64,000 bases of DNA from Lepeophtheirus salmonis. Taxonomy: Eukaryota > Arthropoda > Copepoda > Siphonostomatoida > Caligidae. A program made the translations under genes and the position numbers. The stretch is taken from contig NC_052134.2 of NCBI RefSeq assembly GCF_016086655.4, positions 10,478,001 to 10,542,000 of the forward strand. Direction: 5' to 3'. Of the stretch, positions 35,796 to 50,300 are shown in pieces; position 1 is the first letter of the stretch, and every line of letters begins with the position of its first letter. The notes below the pieces were generated by a model that saw only the letters and a list, made by a program, of their open reading frames with translations, ran no database searches and was not told where the DNA came from.

Positions 35796-37724
35796 ACCTA
35801 CCAGCGGATACTATTATTCTCATCTATTAATGCAAGTTTGTCTATTAACTCTGAGGAATACCGGGTACCTCTGCTAGTAATATACGATAAGCGGACTTTA
35901 TCTGTAGTTACAGTTACTTACAACTCCCTAAGGTCTTTTGTGTCTCCATCAATTTGAATAACAAGTTTAGATCTACATAATATGTACATATCCCCTAATA
36001 TGCTGTGTTAACTGATCATCAGGACTCAATAAATGTTAGCCTATTTACATACATTTGTATGTACAATGAACATACGTCAATCCCGTTCGTGCTTAATGAA
36101 GGAAAATAAAAACTCAGTTCCTCTAGATTTTTCCTATCACATAACACATAATATGAGTTTCCTCTTAATTGGAGTATACATACATAAGAATTATTTACTA
36201 TTACTGATTCTCTATTTTTACAGTCCTTTTTTATACTCTACGTAGGAGATGAAGGAAAGAAAAAGGGGGAGAATTCTCTCTATGAGGGTTTAAGAAAAGA
36301 CTTTTTCCAATTATAAGTTAACTATATCATCCTTCAGTGTATGTAGTTGTGGTAAATATTATTAATCATTTAATTAGGATCTTTGCTCGAAAGGGAAAGG
36401 AAAGGAAATAAAAAAGGTGACGACAATTAATAATACGTACATAGGTAAACAGGTGCATTTAAAAAAAAAGAAAAATAGAGTTGATATGTACAATTTGTAT
36501 AATAACAGTTTGGAGAATAAGTAATTTCATATTTCCCGCCTTTTTTTCAAACTAAATATATCTTGTTCACTATTGGTCACATCGGAACATTATATACTAA
36601 CATACTAACGTTATAAAGGTGTGCCTGTATGCTACACACGTTTTTTGAACAGTATAGCACTTAGCCAGTTCAGTCGTGAATTATTGAGGGTTGGGTATGG
36701 AGGTTTCTGATTAAGAAATTCCCCAAATTTTACATTTTTACTTCCTGAAAGGAAAAAAACACGTCAAAAGTGACCAAGAAAAATTGTAATGTATACGGCA
36801 CCAATACTCGCCTGAGAGCTGAACATTGACCATGAAACCCTTTTGAATCCTTTGCAGAAAGCTGGATACAAAAAGAAACTTGAATATGAGAGGAACCATG
36901 TTCCTTCAATCGCTCTCGCGATTTGAAGTCCAAATTTGGCTTCAATAGAGCCCTGTGAAAATTGGATGTCCAAAATGTTTTACAAATAGGGACAAGGGCT
37001 TCTACAAAAAGGGCATTATGAACTTGGATTCTCGTCGGCAACAAATTATGGAACAGGGGTTTTCGTCTGAAGAGGAAGGCGACCACATGTTGAGGTCTGT
37101 AAGTTGTCTCTCGGGAAGACCTGGGTCTTAGATGTGCAATGACAATGAGCTCTATCTTGAGTGAAAAAAAAGTTGTCCCTGAACTTTTCTCTCGGTCAAA
37201 GTAGCACTTTTTTATCCAGAAGTTTGATGTAAGGATCTGAATTGTACCTTTTCACAAATATTTTTAGCAATTGTTTTCAATGTTATATGTTTCAAAGGAA
37301 TACAAATGAGATGGTGGTGGTCTATAATTGAGGGAAACAATTTATAAATATAATTTTTATTTATTACATTTTCGCATTCCCTCTTAATTGTTTTTACTTT
37401 TTCATGATAGTATATATTTTTAATATTTATAATTACGACCCATGTTTATTGCGTCTGCCCATAGAATTCGATTGAGAAAGTCTCCAATCTATGACTCAAT
37501 TTCGGTAATTGATATTATTAGACAAATTTTGAAAAGATACATAATATGGCAATGCATAAATTATTCTTCAAGGTGAAATTTTTATTTTCTCTAGAAAAAA
37601 CAGGGTTGTTCCATGACCCCTTGATTACTGAAGATGAACACTTGTGTCCAACTTATGTTGAGGCTTATGTTGTAGGTAGAAAGCATCTAGAAAACTATTT
37701 GAAAGGTATAGTAGATGGGAACAA
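35796..37724. other. Intergenic region
   Basis: No supported gene. The stretch 36730-37180 is less AT-rich, with overlapping open frames on the minus strand (118 codons at 36730-37086). I recognise no family and suspect old transposon sequence. Confidence 0.4.
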
Positions 37725-37830
37725 ATTCAAACTTCAAAGACAATTCCTTGGTCAAATGGAATAATTGGTATACTATAATGTTGAGTTGTACTTGATCAAA
37801 ACAACTCCATCTTCACAGTTATCTGCTTAT
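37725..37830 (+). repeat. SINE tail fragment
   Basis: 'cttcaaagacaattccttgg' and 'tcaaatggaataattgg' with 'caactccatct' downstream match the 3' half of the tRNA-derived SINE at 40683-40885. The tRNA-like head is absent. The open frame 37546-37764 ends within it and is probably fortuitous. Confidence 0.5.
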
Positions 37831-37869
37831 GAAAGACGGAGAGTAATAATGGATGCTTTCTCGGGAGTC

Positions 37870-38115
37870 ATAAGTGCAAGTCATTGTTGAACACTGAGTA
37901 GAATTTAGCATCAACCTCGGAGTAATTTCAGTCTATATGTCCTTACTATATAAGGAGTGGGATTTGTCTTTATTTCATTGCTCTAACAGCTGCTTGCAGC
38001 TGATCTAATAACACATCATGATAGCTAAACTGCTCTCTTCCAAAATATTCTTCAAATTGTTAGGATTACCAAGTTCATTTTCGGTTTCCTTTTTATACCG
38101 GGAGGGCATATTTTA
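37870..38115 (-). repeat. Dispersed repeat (30-kb family), inverted copy
   Basis: The complement includes 'ggaaaccgaaaatgaacttg', 'gtaatcctaacaatttgaag' and 'ctactcagtgttcaacaatg', in the order seen in the 31.7-kb copy. Confidence 0.6.
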
Positions 38116-39065
38116 TGGAGCACTGTTCATCGAAGAAGTCGAAAAATCCACTCCAATCATATAATGTAGATTGATCTTGTTAGGGAGTAAAAATTCAGTA
38201 AATAAATATTTATTTCACATAATCTTTTAACAAATTTGTTTTCTTATATTTTAAACAAAATTAACAATATTCCAAAAAGGTAAAAAAAAGGGGACTTTCT
38301 AATCTTTAATTTAACATCTTCAACGCTTGAAAAAGGAATTGAAAATATATATTCTTATATGTGAATACTCAATATGTATGTAGTATTTAAATTCTAGTGG
38401 ATATGTACTGTTTTTCAGATAATTTATTTCGACTACACACTCTGAATGAAATGCTATTGACGAAGTAAATATGAGAATGAGGAAAAGACTGAAGGGACAA
38501 GCAGAATAAACAACATTTAGGAATTTTGTTGTTTTATTTTTTGTATCATTTTATATTAGAGAACATTATGATACTATTTAAGGAATTTTTTCCCCATCTC
38601 CTTCCATACATTTTCCTCTTCCATAATTAGGAAATAAGTAGAAGTTCTTACTAAATATTATGTATACGCTATTTAAATAGAGTCTACTTAATTCTCTGTT
38701 TCTAAGCGATTGAAATAATGCTTGAGTATATCCAATACTTTATATGTTCTGACATTTGTACAAATATCTACTTAGTCTCACCTTCAATTAATTTTAAAGA
38801 AGTTTCAAGAAAAAAGTCACAAGGTACCTTGTAAAAATCCTTTTTACAAGTCTACATTTTTCTTCTCGTAACCCCCATGTCATTTAATTGTTAGGATTTA
38901 GTTAGTATTTTTACCACTAGCAAGTAAATATGAAGGAATTAACTTTAAATACCAAGGCCCTATCTCTGGATAGTGTGTTATGGGAAGTCTAATGTAGAGA
39001 TGATTTGCTTCTTTTGTAAGGCATCAAGGGAAACTGCTCTACATTTTTTTATTTAAATTTTAGTA
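38116..39065. other. Intergenic region
   Basis: Nothing recognised. AT-rich. Confidence 0.4.
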
Positions 39066-39736
39066 TACCGGGTGGCCCATTGAAAATTGAACACTAACTA
39101 ATTCAATAATGAATGAAGGCTCAGTGATTGAAATTAATTCATATTTGTATATATTAAAGAATAAACAATTAGTTACAAAACTAAATACACGTGAGCTCTT
39201 TAGCTTACGTACAAGTCGAGAAAATTTGAATGTGATTCTATTCCCGCACTCTAAGGAGTTGGGCGTCTCCAGGACCACCATCTACGACGTCAGAAGTCCC
39301 AAAGGATGGAGAGGAAGAAGGGCTCTGTCAAAAAGGCTAAACTGGACCACAAGAGTTAAAGAAAACATCCCAGGCCAATCCCATTAAGTAAACGAGGGGC
39401 CATGCAAGAGATCTCTAAAGTTTCACACCAGACTATCTAGAGAGCTATAAAAAAGTCCCTTACAGCCCTGAGTCCAATCCCTTCGACTACACCTTTTAGG
39501 TGTCAGCAAGCACTGGAATTGCATGATAGAGGAATATATCTGCAGGGGGTGCCAGGCTTCTTCCGCCACCGGAAAGTTATAAAAGCCGCTTAAAATGGTT
39601 ACTCTAATTATTAAGAGAGCTCAGACACACATCTATTTTAGTATTAATTTCATTGAAATTCTATTCTTAATTAATGAATTATATCTTGTCGAAGTTTAAA
39701 ATTTGAAATGTTCGGATTTTAATGAACCACTTGGTA
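39066..39736 (+). pseudogene. Mariner deletion derivative (family A), both TIRs present
   Basis: Ends 'taccgggtggcccattgaaa' and 'ttaatgaaccacttggta' are inverted repeats. A 92-codon plus-strand frame (39109-39387) keeps the N-terminal DNA-binding region ('FPHSKELGVSRTTIYDV', 'RRALSKRLNW'). The copy then jumps to the shared C-terminal/3' segment. At 671 bp it is about half the length expected of an autonomous mariner. The catalytic triad is deleted. Confidence 0.82.
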
Positions 39737-40682
39737 TAGCTAATGTCAGGGATCACTTATGGTGTGTTTATTATTTGAATTTTTAAATTTCATTAAATAC
39801 TCTAATTTTACATATTTTTCTATTGGCCCTAATCAAAAAGAAATTTGATTTCATTACCACTAAAGCTCAGAGCATATTTTAGAAAATCATACGGCATTGC
39901 CTGATAATTTTGTCCAAATTAATTATAGATGTATAAAAATATTTTTACAAGATTATGATTTCCTTTTTGTTATTCTTTAGGTATGAGTTAACCCCCCTGC
40001 TGCTCTGCATTATTTGCAACTCATGATTCAATAATTGAAATATAGTTGTAAAAAATCAAAAAATAAACAATCTTTCAAAAGCTCAATTTACTTTACATAA
40101 ATATATGCGAGACTTGAGGATTGAAATTTTTACTGGATATGAATGTACATACGTAGAAGATAACCACATTGACTCCAACGTTCCAAAAGTACCTATGCAT
40201 TTGATAGATATAGAGTAGAAACCCAAAACTCGCAGTAGAATGACTAATTTTCGAAAAAAGCGTGATTTTTATTTAATCAAGAAAATAAAACTTAAAACCA
40301 ATTTGTACCACCATGGTGAACGAAACTGTCATAATAGCAGCTCAGAGCGAATCCAAATTTGTATGAGAGATGCAGCAAATAATTTTCGCCAAGACCCTCA
40401 AACTAAGGTCAGGGCAGGAGGAGGGCTACATTGAGGCACACGAGAAGTCAACCATATTGTTACTGCGGAATTTTTTGATATTTAGGGTCTTTGCAGCCAT
40501 CTCGTCACTGACATTGGCGCGGAGAACATTTTTTAATGTTGCCTCCGACATTTTTACACTTAGAGACGTGGAGTTTAAAAAAAACTTGCTTATTTGTGTT
40601 TCAACTATTGTTGTTTCGGTGCATAATGAAATCACCTAATTAAAAATATCGACGATAAAATTCTCATTAAATTCTACTGAAT
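39737..40682. other. Intergenic region with a possible mariner remnant
   Basis: At 40300-40640 (-) the phrase 'PSSCPDLSLRVL' followed by 'SHTNLDSL' resembles the third-Asp and tail region of mariner transposases, but it is too decayed to be certain. No other feature seen. Confidence 0.35.
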
Positions 40683-40885
40683 GGAAGGACGTAGCTCAAG
40701 GGATAACGTGCTTGGTAGTAATTTGTTTTTTGAACTCAATGTGTGTAGGTTTGCACCCGGTAATACTAGAGAAGAAAATATACTTCATGCTTATAGACTT
40801 CAAATAAGATTCTTAGATCAAATGGAGTAAAAGTAATACTATGATGTTTACAAATACTTAAGCAGTGCAACTCCATCTGACCAAT
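40683..40885 (+). repeat. tRNA-derived SINE
   Basis: The head has a pol III A box 'tagctcaaggg' (40692-40702) and B box 'ggtttgcaccc' (40748-40758). The spacing is close to that of a tRNA gene. It continues into a unique body ('ttcttagatcaaatggagta', 'gcagtgcaactccatctgac'). The body recurs at 57505-57720 (-) with its own A and B boxes, and alone at 37.7 kb. Confidence 0.7.
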
Positions 40886-41302
40886 TAAACGAACATTATA
40901 AAAATACTACTGCAAGTTCTGTGTTCCTACTCTGTACAAATCTAGACATATTGAATGTTTGAGGATTAAAAATGTACTATATTAAATTAATAAAAGAAAG
41001 GAAAAGGAAACTTTTTAGAGATAATATTATAAGATCTTTTAATTTTTTGTTATTTTTCTGGTTTGTGCTTTCTTTTATGCTTCCCACTTTTTTCTACATA
41101 TTTATGAATCTACATTTTACCTGTTTCTTAATAATATTATTATTATTTTATTTTACAGATAGTTGGAATGATTATAATCATTATTCTAACAACTGAGTGT
41201 TGAATAAAAAAAATTCTCCAAGATACAATGAATATTTATGAATGTATAGCCTCATAATATATAATTGTGGTGTTAGGAAAGTGAATAAAGAAGAGACCAG
41301 GC
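40886..41302. other. Region upstream of the DIP-like start codon
   Basis: No coding sequence. A hydrophobic AT-rich open frame at 40972-41196 is not supported. Part may be 5' UTR or intron of the following gene. Confidence 0.4.
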
Positions 41303-44300
41303 ATGGAAAAACTAATCTTTCTATTCTTTGTATATGTTCCACAAAGAGGTACGTTGCTTCCTAAAATCTACATTTCAAAAAAGCACAAAGTTTTGTTATC
41401 ATCTCTTATTTCGATGAACAATTTCCAACTTTTTCATTGAATTGACTCATTCAAAGAAAAACTCACAAATTTTTTATCCGATTTGCGTTTTTGATTTCAG
41501 TGACGGGTATAGAGCCGAGTTTTATCACTCCTCTAGAGAACATTACTGTGGCTGCAGGACGGAATGCTCAATTCACGTGCCATGTGAGTCATTTAGGTGG
41601 ACATAAGGTGAGTCATCCTGATCATATTCATAACTTTGTTTTTGTTTGAGTCCCCTTAAAATGACATTTCTATTGCATTAACACAAAATCAATTTAAAAA
41701 AAATCTATAAAACAAAGATAAAGAAAGGATTAATTCTAAATAAACGGGATGGTTTTTTTAGTATTTTTAATTAATTTAATATTTTAATACCCCTGAGTAA
41801 TTTGTAGCTATCTACCCTTAATTACAAATAAATTTCAAAAGTAAAACATAATTCATTAATGGAACTAAGTTAATGAGAAGGAGAGATGGGATTTGTTGGA
41901 GAGTGCCAAGAAAAGAAAGGAGGAACACTGATTGCTTTCCTGAATTAAAAACCATGTTAATATCAGCTGTCTTTTTAGTTCGGTACAACAAAAAGCTCGG
42001 TCTGGACCGGTGTCATATAAAATTTGGTCTAGATCGGTCCAAAAGAAAAGTTCGGTCTAGTTCGGTCCAAAGGAAAAATTCGGTCTAAATTGTTTGTCAG
42101 ATGCCATCATAGGTTTTTTCAAGTACAATGACGTTATACGAAGTTTAAACAGATATAACTCAGCTTAACTTTGATCCCGCCGTCAATACTCAAGAATGTT
42201 AACTATAGCTTAGAACATGGATGTCCAGCCTGTGGCCCGCTTAATGATTAATTACCACCCAGTACTCAGTCTCTCTTTTTATTTTGTTGTAAAATTGTCA
42301 AAAACTTCATCAAAGCAAGTACCTACAAACATTGCAAAGTATTTCCCAAATAAAAGACTTTTCGAAAAGTTATCGCTCTGAGTGAAAAAATTTAATTAGA
42401 CAACAATTATTTTTTCTGGATTTATGTTTTAAAAAAAAGTCACTCTGTCAAATTATGTAGAGGAGCAAAAACCAAGCCCCCACACAGATGTGCCTTGAAA
42501 AATTAGACTTGGCCTAGATAGTTTTGTTTTAAGAAAATATTTTTCATGAAATTTAAATTAATAGGTTCTGCGGCCTATTAAAATATTTCAAATGGCAATG
42601 CAGCCCATTATATTAAAATGTTGGACATCCCTGGTTTAGAACCTCCATTTTGATTTATGGGACTATTTGATTCAAATTAATTATATGAATTTCCAATTAT
42701 TTTATTGTGAAATGAATTTGTGATACTATAAGTTTAATTTGCAGTTCCTTCAAAGGATTAATAGACGTTGCCGGATATCCAAATCCAACCCAAACTAAAT
42801 TTTGAAAAAGAAAAAAATCATTTTAGCTTGCTTTTGTGTAGACATCCATTCAAAAAATTATATTTGTAGAACCATAAAATGTACATATATTAATGTTGTT
42901 TCAGTTGGCATGGCTAAGATCCGATTCGAAGGCTATTTTAGCCATACATAATCACATGGTAACAAATAATCCCCGAATGAGTGTTGGCCACAACGATGAC
43001 GGCCACAATAGTTGGACTTTGGAGATTAAAAATGTACAAAGGAATGATTCTGGGAACTATATGTGTCAAATCAATACTGAGCCAATGACTAGTCAGGTAA
43101 GACAAAAAATAGATTAAAATCATCTACGCAATTGAATTTGAAACAATGGAATATAATGTTAGAGAATATAATTTATATATTTTGTTTCACTGGAGGATAA
43201 TGGATACTATAATATAATTTGATAATATGAATTATTTTTTATGAACCGTGTCTATTGATTGTTTCAAATTTTATGGTGTGATTCCTCGACACAAGTACAT
43301 ACATAATATATTTTATATGATATAGCCTGTATTAAATAGGACAGGTATCAATGTGTAGATACTAGGGCTGGGACGGTACTCTAAGCCCACAGTTCGGTAC
43401 GAACCGCGGTACACCCTTCATGGTATGCAGTTCAGTACGGTATTATAGTACAATACTTTTTTGTTTAATTAATGTAGTTTTTCAAGTTTCTTTGATATTT
43501 TATTCTTAAAAAAAATTTATTTTCTGTACAAATAAATTATTCTTAAATTTACTTAAATTATCTACAAAACAAAGGTTGATATAAAATATATGTACACAAG
43601 TTATATTTGCGAAAAGCTTGTCTACATTCTCTGGTAATAAATAAGACCAATTAGTAGTCACACTATCGCCAGTGATCAAAAAAATTAATTTGCTCGATAC
43701 ATATGTACTAGTAGTTGCGAAGTATCGTGAAGCTAATTTGGAAACATTTGGAAATTTAGTTAAATTATCTGTCCACTATAACATTGAGTTTTCGTCAACT
43801 GGGATGTATTTTATCATTTTGTAAGTAATTATTTCTTTTATGTATTAAGAAATACATAAATTATTTCTGATACAAAAGGATCCTTATGGATTACATTCTT
43901 ACCTCACTGTTGAAATCTATTGACAGATAAAAAATAATCAAAATTATCTATGTAATACACGTACCGTTCCGAGCGTAAAAATGTACCGAACTGAACCTCT
44001 GTACAGCCCTGTATATTAGCAGCCCTTGTTGATACCAGTGTTGGATCGGTCTAAAAAAGCTGAAAAGAGTACAATCTGGGCCTAATAAAATTTGTGAGTC
44101 CTAGTACCGGTCCTTATAAGTCTTTATGATAACTACAACAGAAATGACGAAATTACCAACGATGTCCTTTCAGCTGTTCAACATAAACTCTTTGAAAGGA
44201 TAAAAAGTGTGTGGCTAGAACTTATTATTATACGAGCTGTGTTAAAAAAGTAGGGTCACTTTTCAAATTTCACGGGCAACGTACATTTGGTATGGTCAAA

Positions 44301-47300
44301 AAAAATTGTACTGATAAAAAAAAACTTATAAGGAAATCTCAACTCTTGTAGACACTCGTATTTTCATTTTCAATGATCAGAAACTCAATAAATTCTTCTT
44401 CATAAAGATCAAAGCGTATTACGTACGTCGAAATTTATTCTGGCTAGTAGTGTGTCGATCCTTATTAAGGACTGAAGACTGTAGTCCCGTTCAGTTCGGT
44501 CTTGGCCCGGTCCAGTTCAGTCGAAAAAATTATAAAATTTGGTCCTTGATGGCGTTACTAAAATTTTATTTATTCTTTTATGATCAGTTTTAGTACTGAC
44601 GGTTTCAATGACCGGCTTTAAGACTGGACTGAGCAATTAAATAAGGAATGACACATGTGATAAACCAGCTTTTATAAAAAAATGGGAAACAAATGCATAC
44701 TGATTAAACCTTAGTGCTTCAAAAAATTTGACTTATCACTTAGCTTGTACGAGGGTTGTCTGAATAGTTTCCAACCTCAACATGAACATGGTAGCACTCG
44801 TAAATAAAAGTTAGCCATATCTTAAGAGACTATAAGGGAAAGAGGCGTCATGTAAATCCATCAAGAATGTTTTTTTTGTATATGTGTTTTTTCATCTGTA
44901 GCGCTGTTCATTGGTATATCACTTCTTTCGACTAAGATTCAACTAATGTAATTTAATACAAGTCAACGTTTCGGATAGGGTTATGTATTTTCTTTAGAAT
45001 AAACCAGGAACATAAACTATTAATAAAAACCAGGGTTCATAATATCTTAATCATAATTATGCTCTATAAAATTATATAAATTATTTTGAACCAAATATAC
45101 ATAACCCATATTATCTACAAAGGGTATTTGTATTTTATATTTTTTGATCGAGGTTACGTGAATCATGAACATAATTGATGCACATAGTCTTTGTTTACTT
45201 TTTATTTGAACCATCTTGTCTCCTCTTTTCTTCTTTATTCTCTTTAGTCACTTCTATCTAGCATCTGTTGACAGTTACTCACGAAAGTTTCAGGCATTTT
45301 GAAAGGGCATTTGTTATGTAACACTCGTTAGAGTGTGTTGATGTGAGTGTTTTTGTGAAATTGGACAAAATCGAGTATGTAGCTCTCATTAAATATTTGT
45401 TTGGATCACCTTTAAATAGATTCGAACAATAGCAGATATATAAAGGCCAACTCGGAGTAATTGAGCCAAAAATATAAAGTGTATCATTATCAATTATTTT
45501 GCAGAGAAAAACGCCGAGTACTATTTGAACGGGTTACAGAGATGGACACATCGTAGGGAGAAGTGTGGTGTAGCGTTACATGTCGAAAAATAAATATAAA
45601 AAAATAAGAAAAAATGTATTGTATTTTTGTTAGGTAGGAAACTTTTCAGAATCCTCTTGTATGTAAAAGTGATATTTGCAAAGATTAGAACAACCTGAAC
45701 TTTTGCACGAATTTCCTACCAGTAGTGAATAGTACCTTTAACCTTTTACAAAATTATCAATGATTTTTTTTAAATTTGAAAAAATACAATTAATCAATAA
45801 AAGTGCATTTATTTTTTATTATACAAAATGATTGTGGAATATTGAATAAATGGTTATTTATTGTACATAACACATGTATACATACATGAGAGACCATTGA
45901 AGGAGATTCCTAAAATAGTTTAGTTATTGTTGTTTTTCTTCGAGAGAAAGGGGATGAAATGTAATTCAAGAATCAAACAATAAAGTCCATTCTTCTTTAT
46001 GCATTAAAGAGAAAGAGAGGCAAAGACAGACATTTATGGCCTTCCCTCATTATTATTATCCAAGAACCAAATACCGAGTGGTCCATTAGGTTATGAACAC
46101 TTTGAATATTAAACTACAAAAAATATAATTTATTAATATAATTTCAGCAAAAATAATACTATAAATAGATTTGTGTCTGAACTCTCTTAATCCTTAATGT
46201 ATCCACCCTTAGCGACAATAATGGCTTCCAGGTGGCGTTTCAGTATCTGACATCCGCTGTAGATATATGCCTCTCTCATGGAGTCCCAGTGCTGGTTAAA
46301 AGTGCCTTAGAGGGCCTTGGTGTTCTGATTATGGACACTGCAGGTGTTGCCCTTGACATGAACATAAAAGGTGTAGCATCTAGGGTTGGCATCAGGGCTG
46401 TACAACGACCAAAGCTATTAAAAAGTGTTCAAAAGAGTCTTGCAACGGAGGAGATGGGTTTTTTCCGTTGATGGTATCAAAGGGGCCTCTTCACCCTCAC
46501 AAGGCTCTTCCCACCCACTTTTTTATAGCTCTCTGGACTGTCTAGTATGTCTTGCATGATCCTAGTTGACTTTAGGGGATTCACCTGAGCAGTTTTGTTT
46601 ACCTAGTCTGGGTCGAATTGGGTCTTATTGATAGAGCACTTCTTCCTCTTCAACGTTTCGGAATTGCTGCCGGGGTAGACAGCTCAACTACTTGGAGTGC
46701 GGGCATGGAAATTCGTCGACCATGTTCAAGTGTCCTTTTCTCGACATTTTACAGAGCTCAGATATTTGTTTAGGCTTTAATATATTGAAATTTTAATTAA
46801 TTTTAATCACTCAACCTTAATTAATTATTGAATTAGGAAGTGTTCAGATTTCAATTCACCACACGGTAAGTAACCACTATATTTGTTCAATTTTTAGAAG
46901 ATTCTAAGACATGTTGTCCAGCACTCTTGTGAAATGACCACCAATAAGGTAGGCTAAAAAGTTATTAAGCCGACTCATACTTACATAGATTATGCCACGT
47001 GAATTAAGTCATAAGATTTTTAGTTAGTATCAGTCTTCAAAAGAAAGCTGTACATATTTGTCAGCTGTAGGACACTTGGTTTGAGGGATATATCTAATTA
47101 GGTAAATCCTGTGAATTTTTTAGGTGGGCCATGAACAACGTGCTCATGATTGGGATAAATTTTTAGCGAAATCCAACTGTAATAAATATCAAATTTTTTA
47201 AACGATATATGACATGTGGCTGGATCACTAAACTCCAGACTCTAATTTGCTGTCAACAGATTGGACTGTACATGATGAACCGAATTCAAAGGGTGAAAAG

Positions 47301-50300
47301 ACGTCTGGCAAGGTTATGGGATCAGTATTATGGGGTGGGCAAATGCATTGTTTAACATTCATCGATTACCTCGAAAAGGACCGAAACGATGGCAACATTG
47401 CATGGATTAGTCAACAAAAGATTTTAGCATCCACTGTATTCTCCAGATCTGGCCACCATGAACTATTTACTGTTTGAAGACCTCAAAAGAATGTTCACTG
47501 AAAAAAAAAATCAAACTTAATCGTCGAAATAAAGGTTTAGTTTGAGACTGAAGGGAAATCTTACGAAAAAAATGGCATCAAAATTTATATGACAGCCATA
47601 GTTATTCTCGAAATGTGTTTTTACTAAGATAAAGTACTAAATTTTCAGCCGACAGGGCTACTAAGTAATTTGTACAGTCTCCATCTACAAAATAATAATC
47701 TAAGGCTTACATTGAGCGTTTGTAAAGTTTTTTCCTAAACGGTTATAAATTATAAGTATTCAGTTCTATTAATTTATAAAACTTGAAAGTTATCTTATTT
47801 ATAAGTTTACTTCACAAATTTCAAACGTAGTCTATTGTCTATTCAATCACAATCCACAAACATCTCTAAATTCTAAATTATTATGTTGGTAAGAACATAG
47901 CTACTATCCATGCCAGTGCATTAATTACTCTTCTGAATAGTCAATGTCATTAGAGTAAAGAGTAACATTGTAGTAAGAGGTTCTTTATTTTGTTGTTCCT
48001 CGGTTACGAGTACATAAATTATGTTCAGAAACTTATAAATGTATATATTAGCAATAGATAGATTTTTATCCACTTCATTTATTGATCATTTAGTTAAATA
48101 TTCTATATTCCAATTATGAAATTTAAGTATTTGCTTAGATTTATACGCCCTTTATATTTCATGGAACTATAATAATTATTAGTTAATTTAAGAATTAAAT
48201 GGAAGAATTAATCCGTAAGCTGTTATACACTAGCTGTGTCTAATTCGGACACAAATAAAGAAGAACGACAGAAGAATATTATTTCTCTTACTATTATAAT
48301 AATTAAAATATTAACCAGGTTATTCGCTAGATGTCTCATGATGAATACATTGCATCATAGAAGCTTAAAGTATGCTTCAAGGTAAAGCGTACAATAAAAA
48401 AAAGTTCATTTACTTTTTGTTTGTTTGGTGAATCCATTTGTGTATTACAGCGTTCCAAAATGGAAGTAAAAAACGAGAAAATTTGATATATTCTTCAGTA
48501 TCACTACGACCAAGCTGAAAAGGTGGAGCAGGGTGGCTAAAAAATTGTGCTGTTTATAGACCCAATACAGTATCGAATGCAACAGTAAAGCGTTTATTTC
48601 AAAGAGTCCGTTATGATAATATGGACGTCCAAAATGTCGATAAAAAATCGTAGAGCTGGACCTGACTTTAAGCCCTTATTCTATTGCCCAGCAAGTGAAG
48701 ATTAGCTAGAAAAACGTTTGGAACCATATAAATCGAATAATCCGAACTATGGTAATTTTATTAATAAAAAAAAGCGAAAAAAAGCTCAGAACTTATAACT
48801 TCACCTGTTAATTTGTTGCAAGTAGAGAACAACATTTACATCAGGGATTCTCAATAGAGGGCCTGCCAATGCATTTCACGCGGCTCGCAAAAATTATTGT
48901 TTTATCCACAATAGTGTTAGGGGCAATAAAATCAAAAATAATGAATGAAGATATTTATAAATATTGTGAATTATTTAATAGGGAAGTATTTTCTTTGGCA
49001 TTGCAAATTTAAAACTTTATTTAATAACAATAATATAATAATAAATTATTTATGGAAGGCTTGATCAGATATTTTGATCATTTTTATTTCCAAAAATGGA
49101 TAATTGTGTGGGTATATTTCAACTGATTAAGTACTTGTTTTCATTTCTATCCAATGGTGTATGGAACAGGCATGTTTGCAAATGTTGCTGTACTGCAAAT
49201 CGAGTTTATTGAGTCAAATGATAAATTAAAGAACGTGTTCAAGTCAACCTTAACTACTGAAGAATTGTGGATTGGATTTGAGGTTATAAAACACTTGTAG
49301 GGGCATCCCCAGGGGGTGGGATGAAGGGTATGCACACCCAAATTAAGGAATTTTTGCTTTTAACTAGAAAATTTAATTTAATTTTTCAATTTTTTTCGAA
49401 AAAAAGGATTTTTCAAATTTTTAAGGAAAAAATTAAGTTTTTGTGATGGATGTGGATTTTTGATTTTTATTTCTTCAAAAAAATGTAATATTTAAAGGTG
49501 ATTTTTTGAATTTTTTTGTCAAAAAATTTAATGTTTAAAAATGGACTTTTGAAATTGTCCATTTTCCTAAAAAAATAATATTTTGTGAACAGCTATGGAT
49601 TTTTTAATTTTTTTGTGATAGCAGTAGATTTTTGAAATTTTTTTCCAAAAAATTTTAACTTTGGACCCCTTCCCCCCTAAAAAAAAGATATAACCCTGCA
49701 GATGCCCCTGAATTGGGGTTTCTTGTTTGTGAAATCTTTGAATCAACATGGTTGTGCAAAATAAAGGCCAAATTCACGAGCAAATTTTAGTAATTAATGC
49801 ATTTTTAATATGTAGAAATAAAAATATTCAAACGTCAATGACTTTGTTCATGTTTATATTATTTAATGTTCAATCAAAATCAAAGCCAATGTTTCATTAA
49901 TTTGGCCTGCAATATAATATCTTCATTTAATTTCGGACAAGACTTAAAAACTCTTGAGAATCTTAATAAACCTTAAGCGTTAAAATGTTTATAAATTATA
50001 ATATGATCACGAATCAAATAATAATTTTTGTACCAACTATACTGAGAACACTAATACTTATGGACAATCACCACTGGGTCAACTTGCCCCATCGATGGGG
50101 GCAAGTTGGTTCAAAAATTGCATACATTAAAATTGAGATTACTGCTAAAGTATTCATAAATATGTTATAAAAAACGTTATTCTGAAATGTGCAAAAAAAA
50201 AAAAAAAAAAAAATAAAGCGGCGCTTTGTACTTGCGCCTTAAACTATTTCGCATCAGGGCATTTTGCCTTAAAGCCATTTTCTCTCAAGGATATTTCCCC

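Noticed and set aside
36730..37086. 118-codon minus-strand open frame
   Set aside because: Mixed composition suggests former coding DNA, but I could match it to no transposase or gene family and no splice signals frame it.
48842..48905. 'cagggattctcaatagaggg' resembling a hAT left end
   Set aside because: No inverted partner found within several kb; similarity is limited to the first dozen bases.
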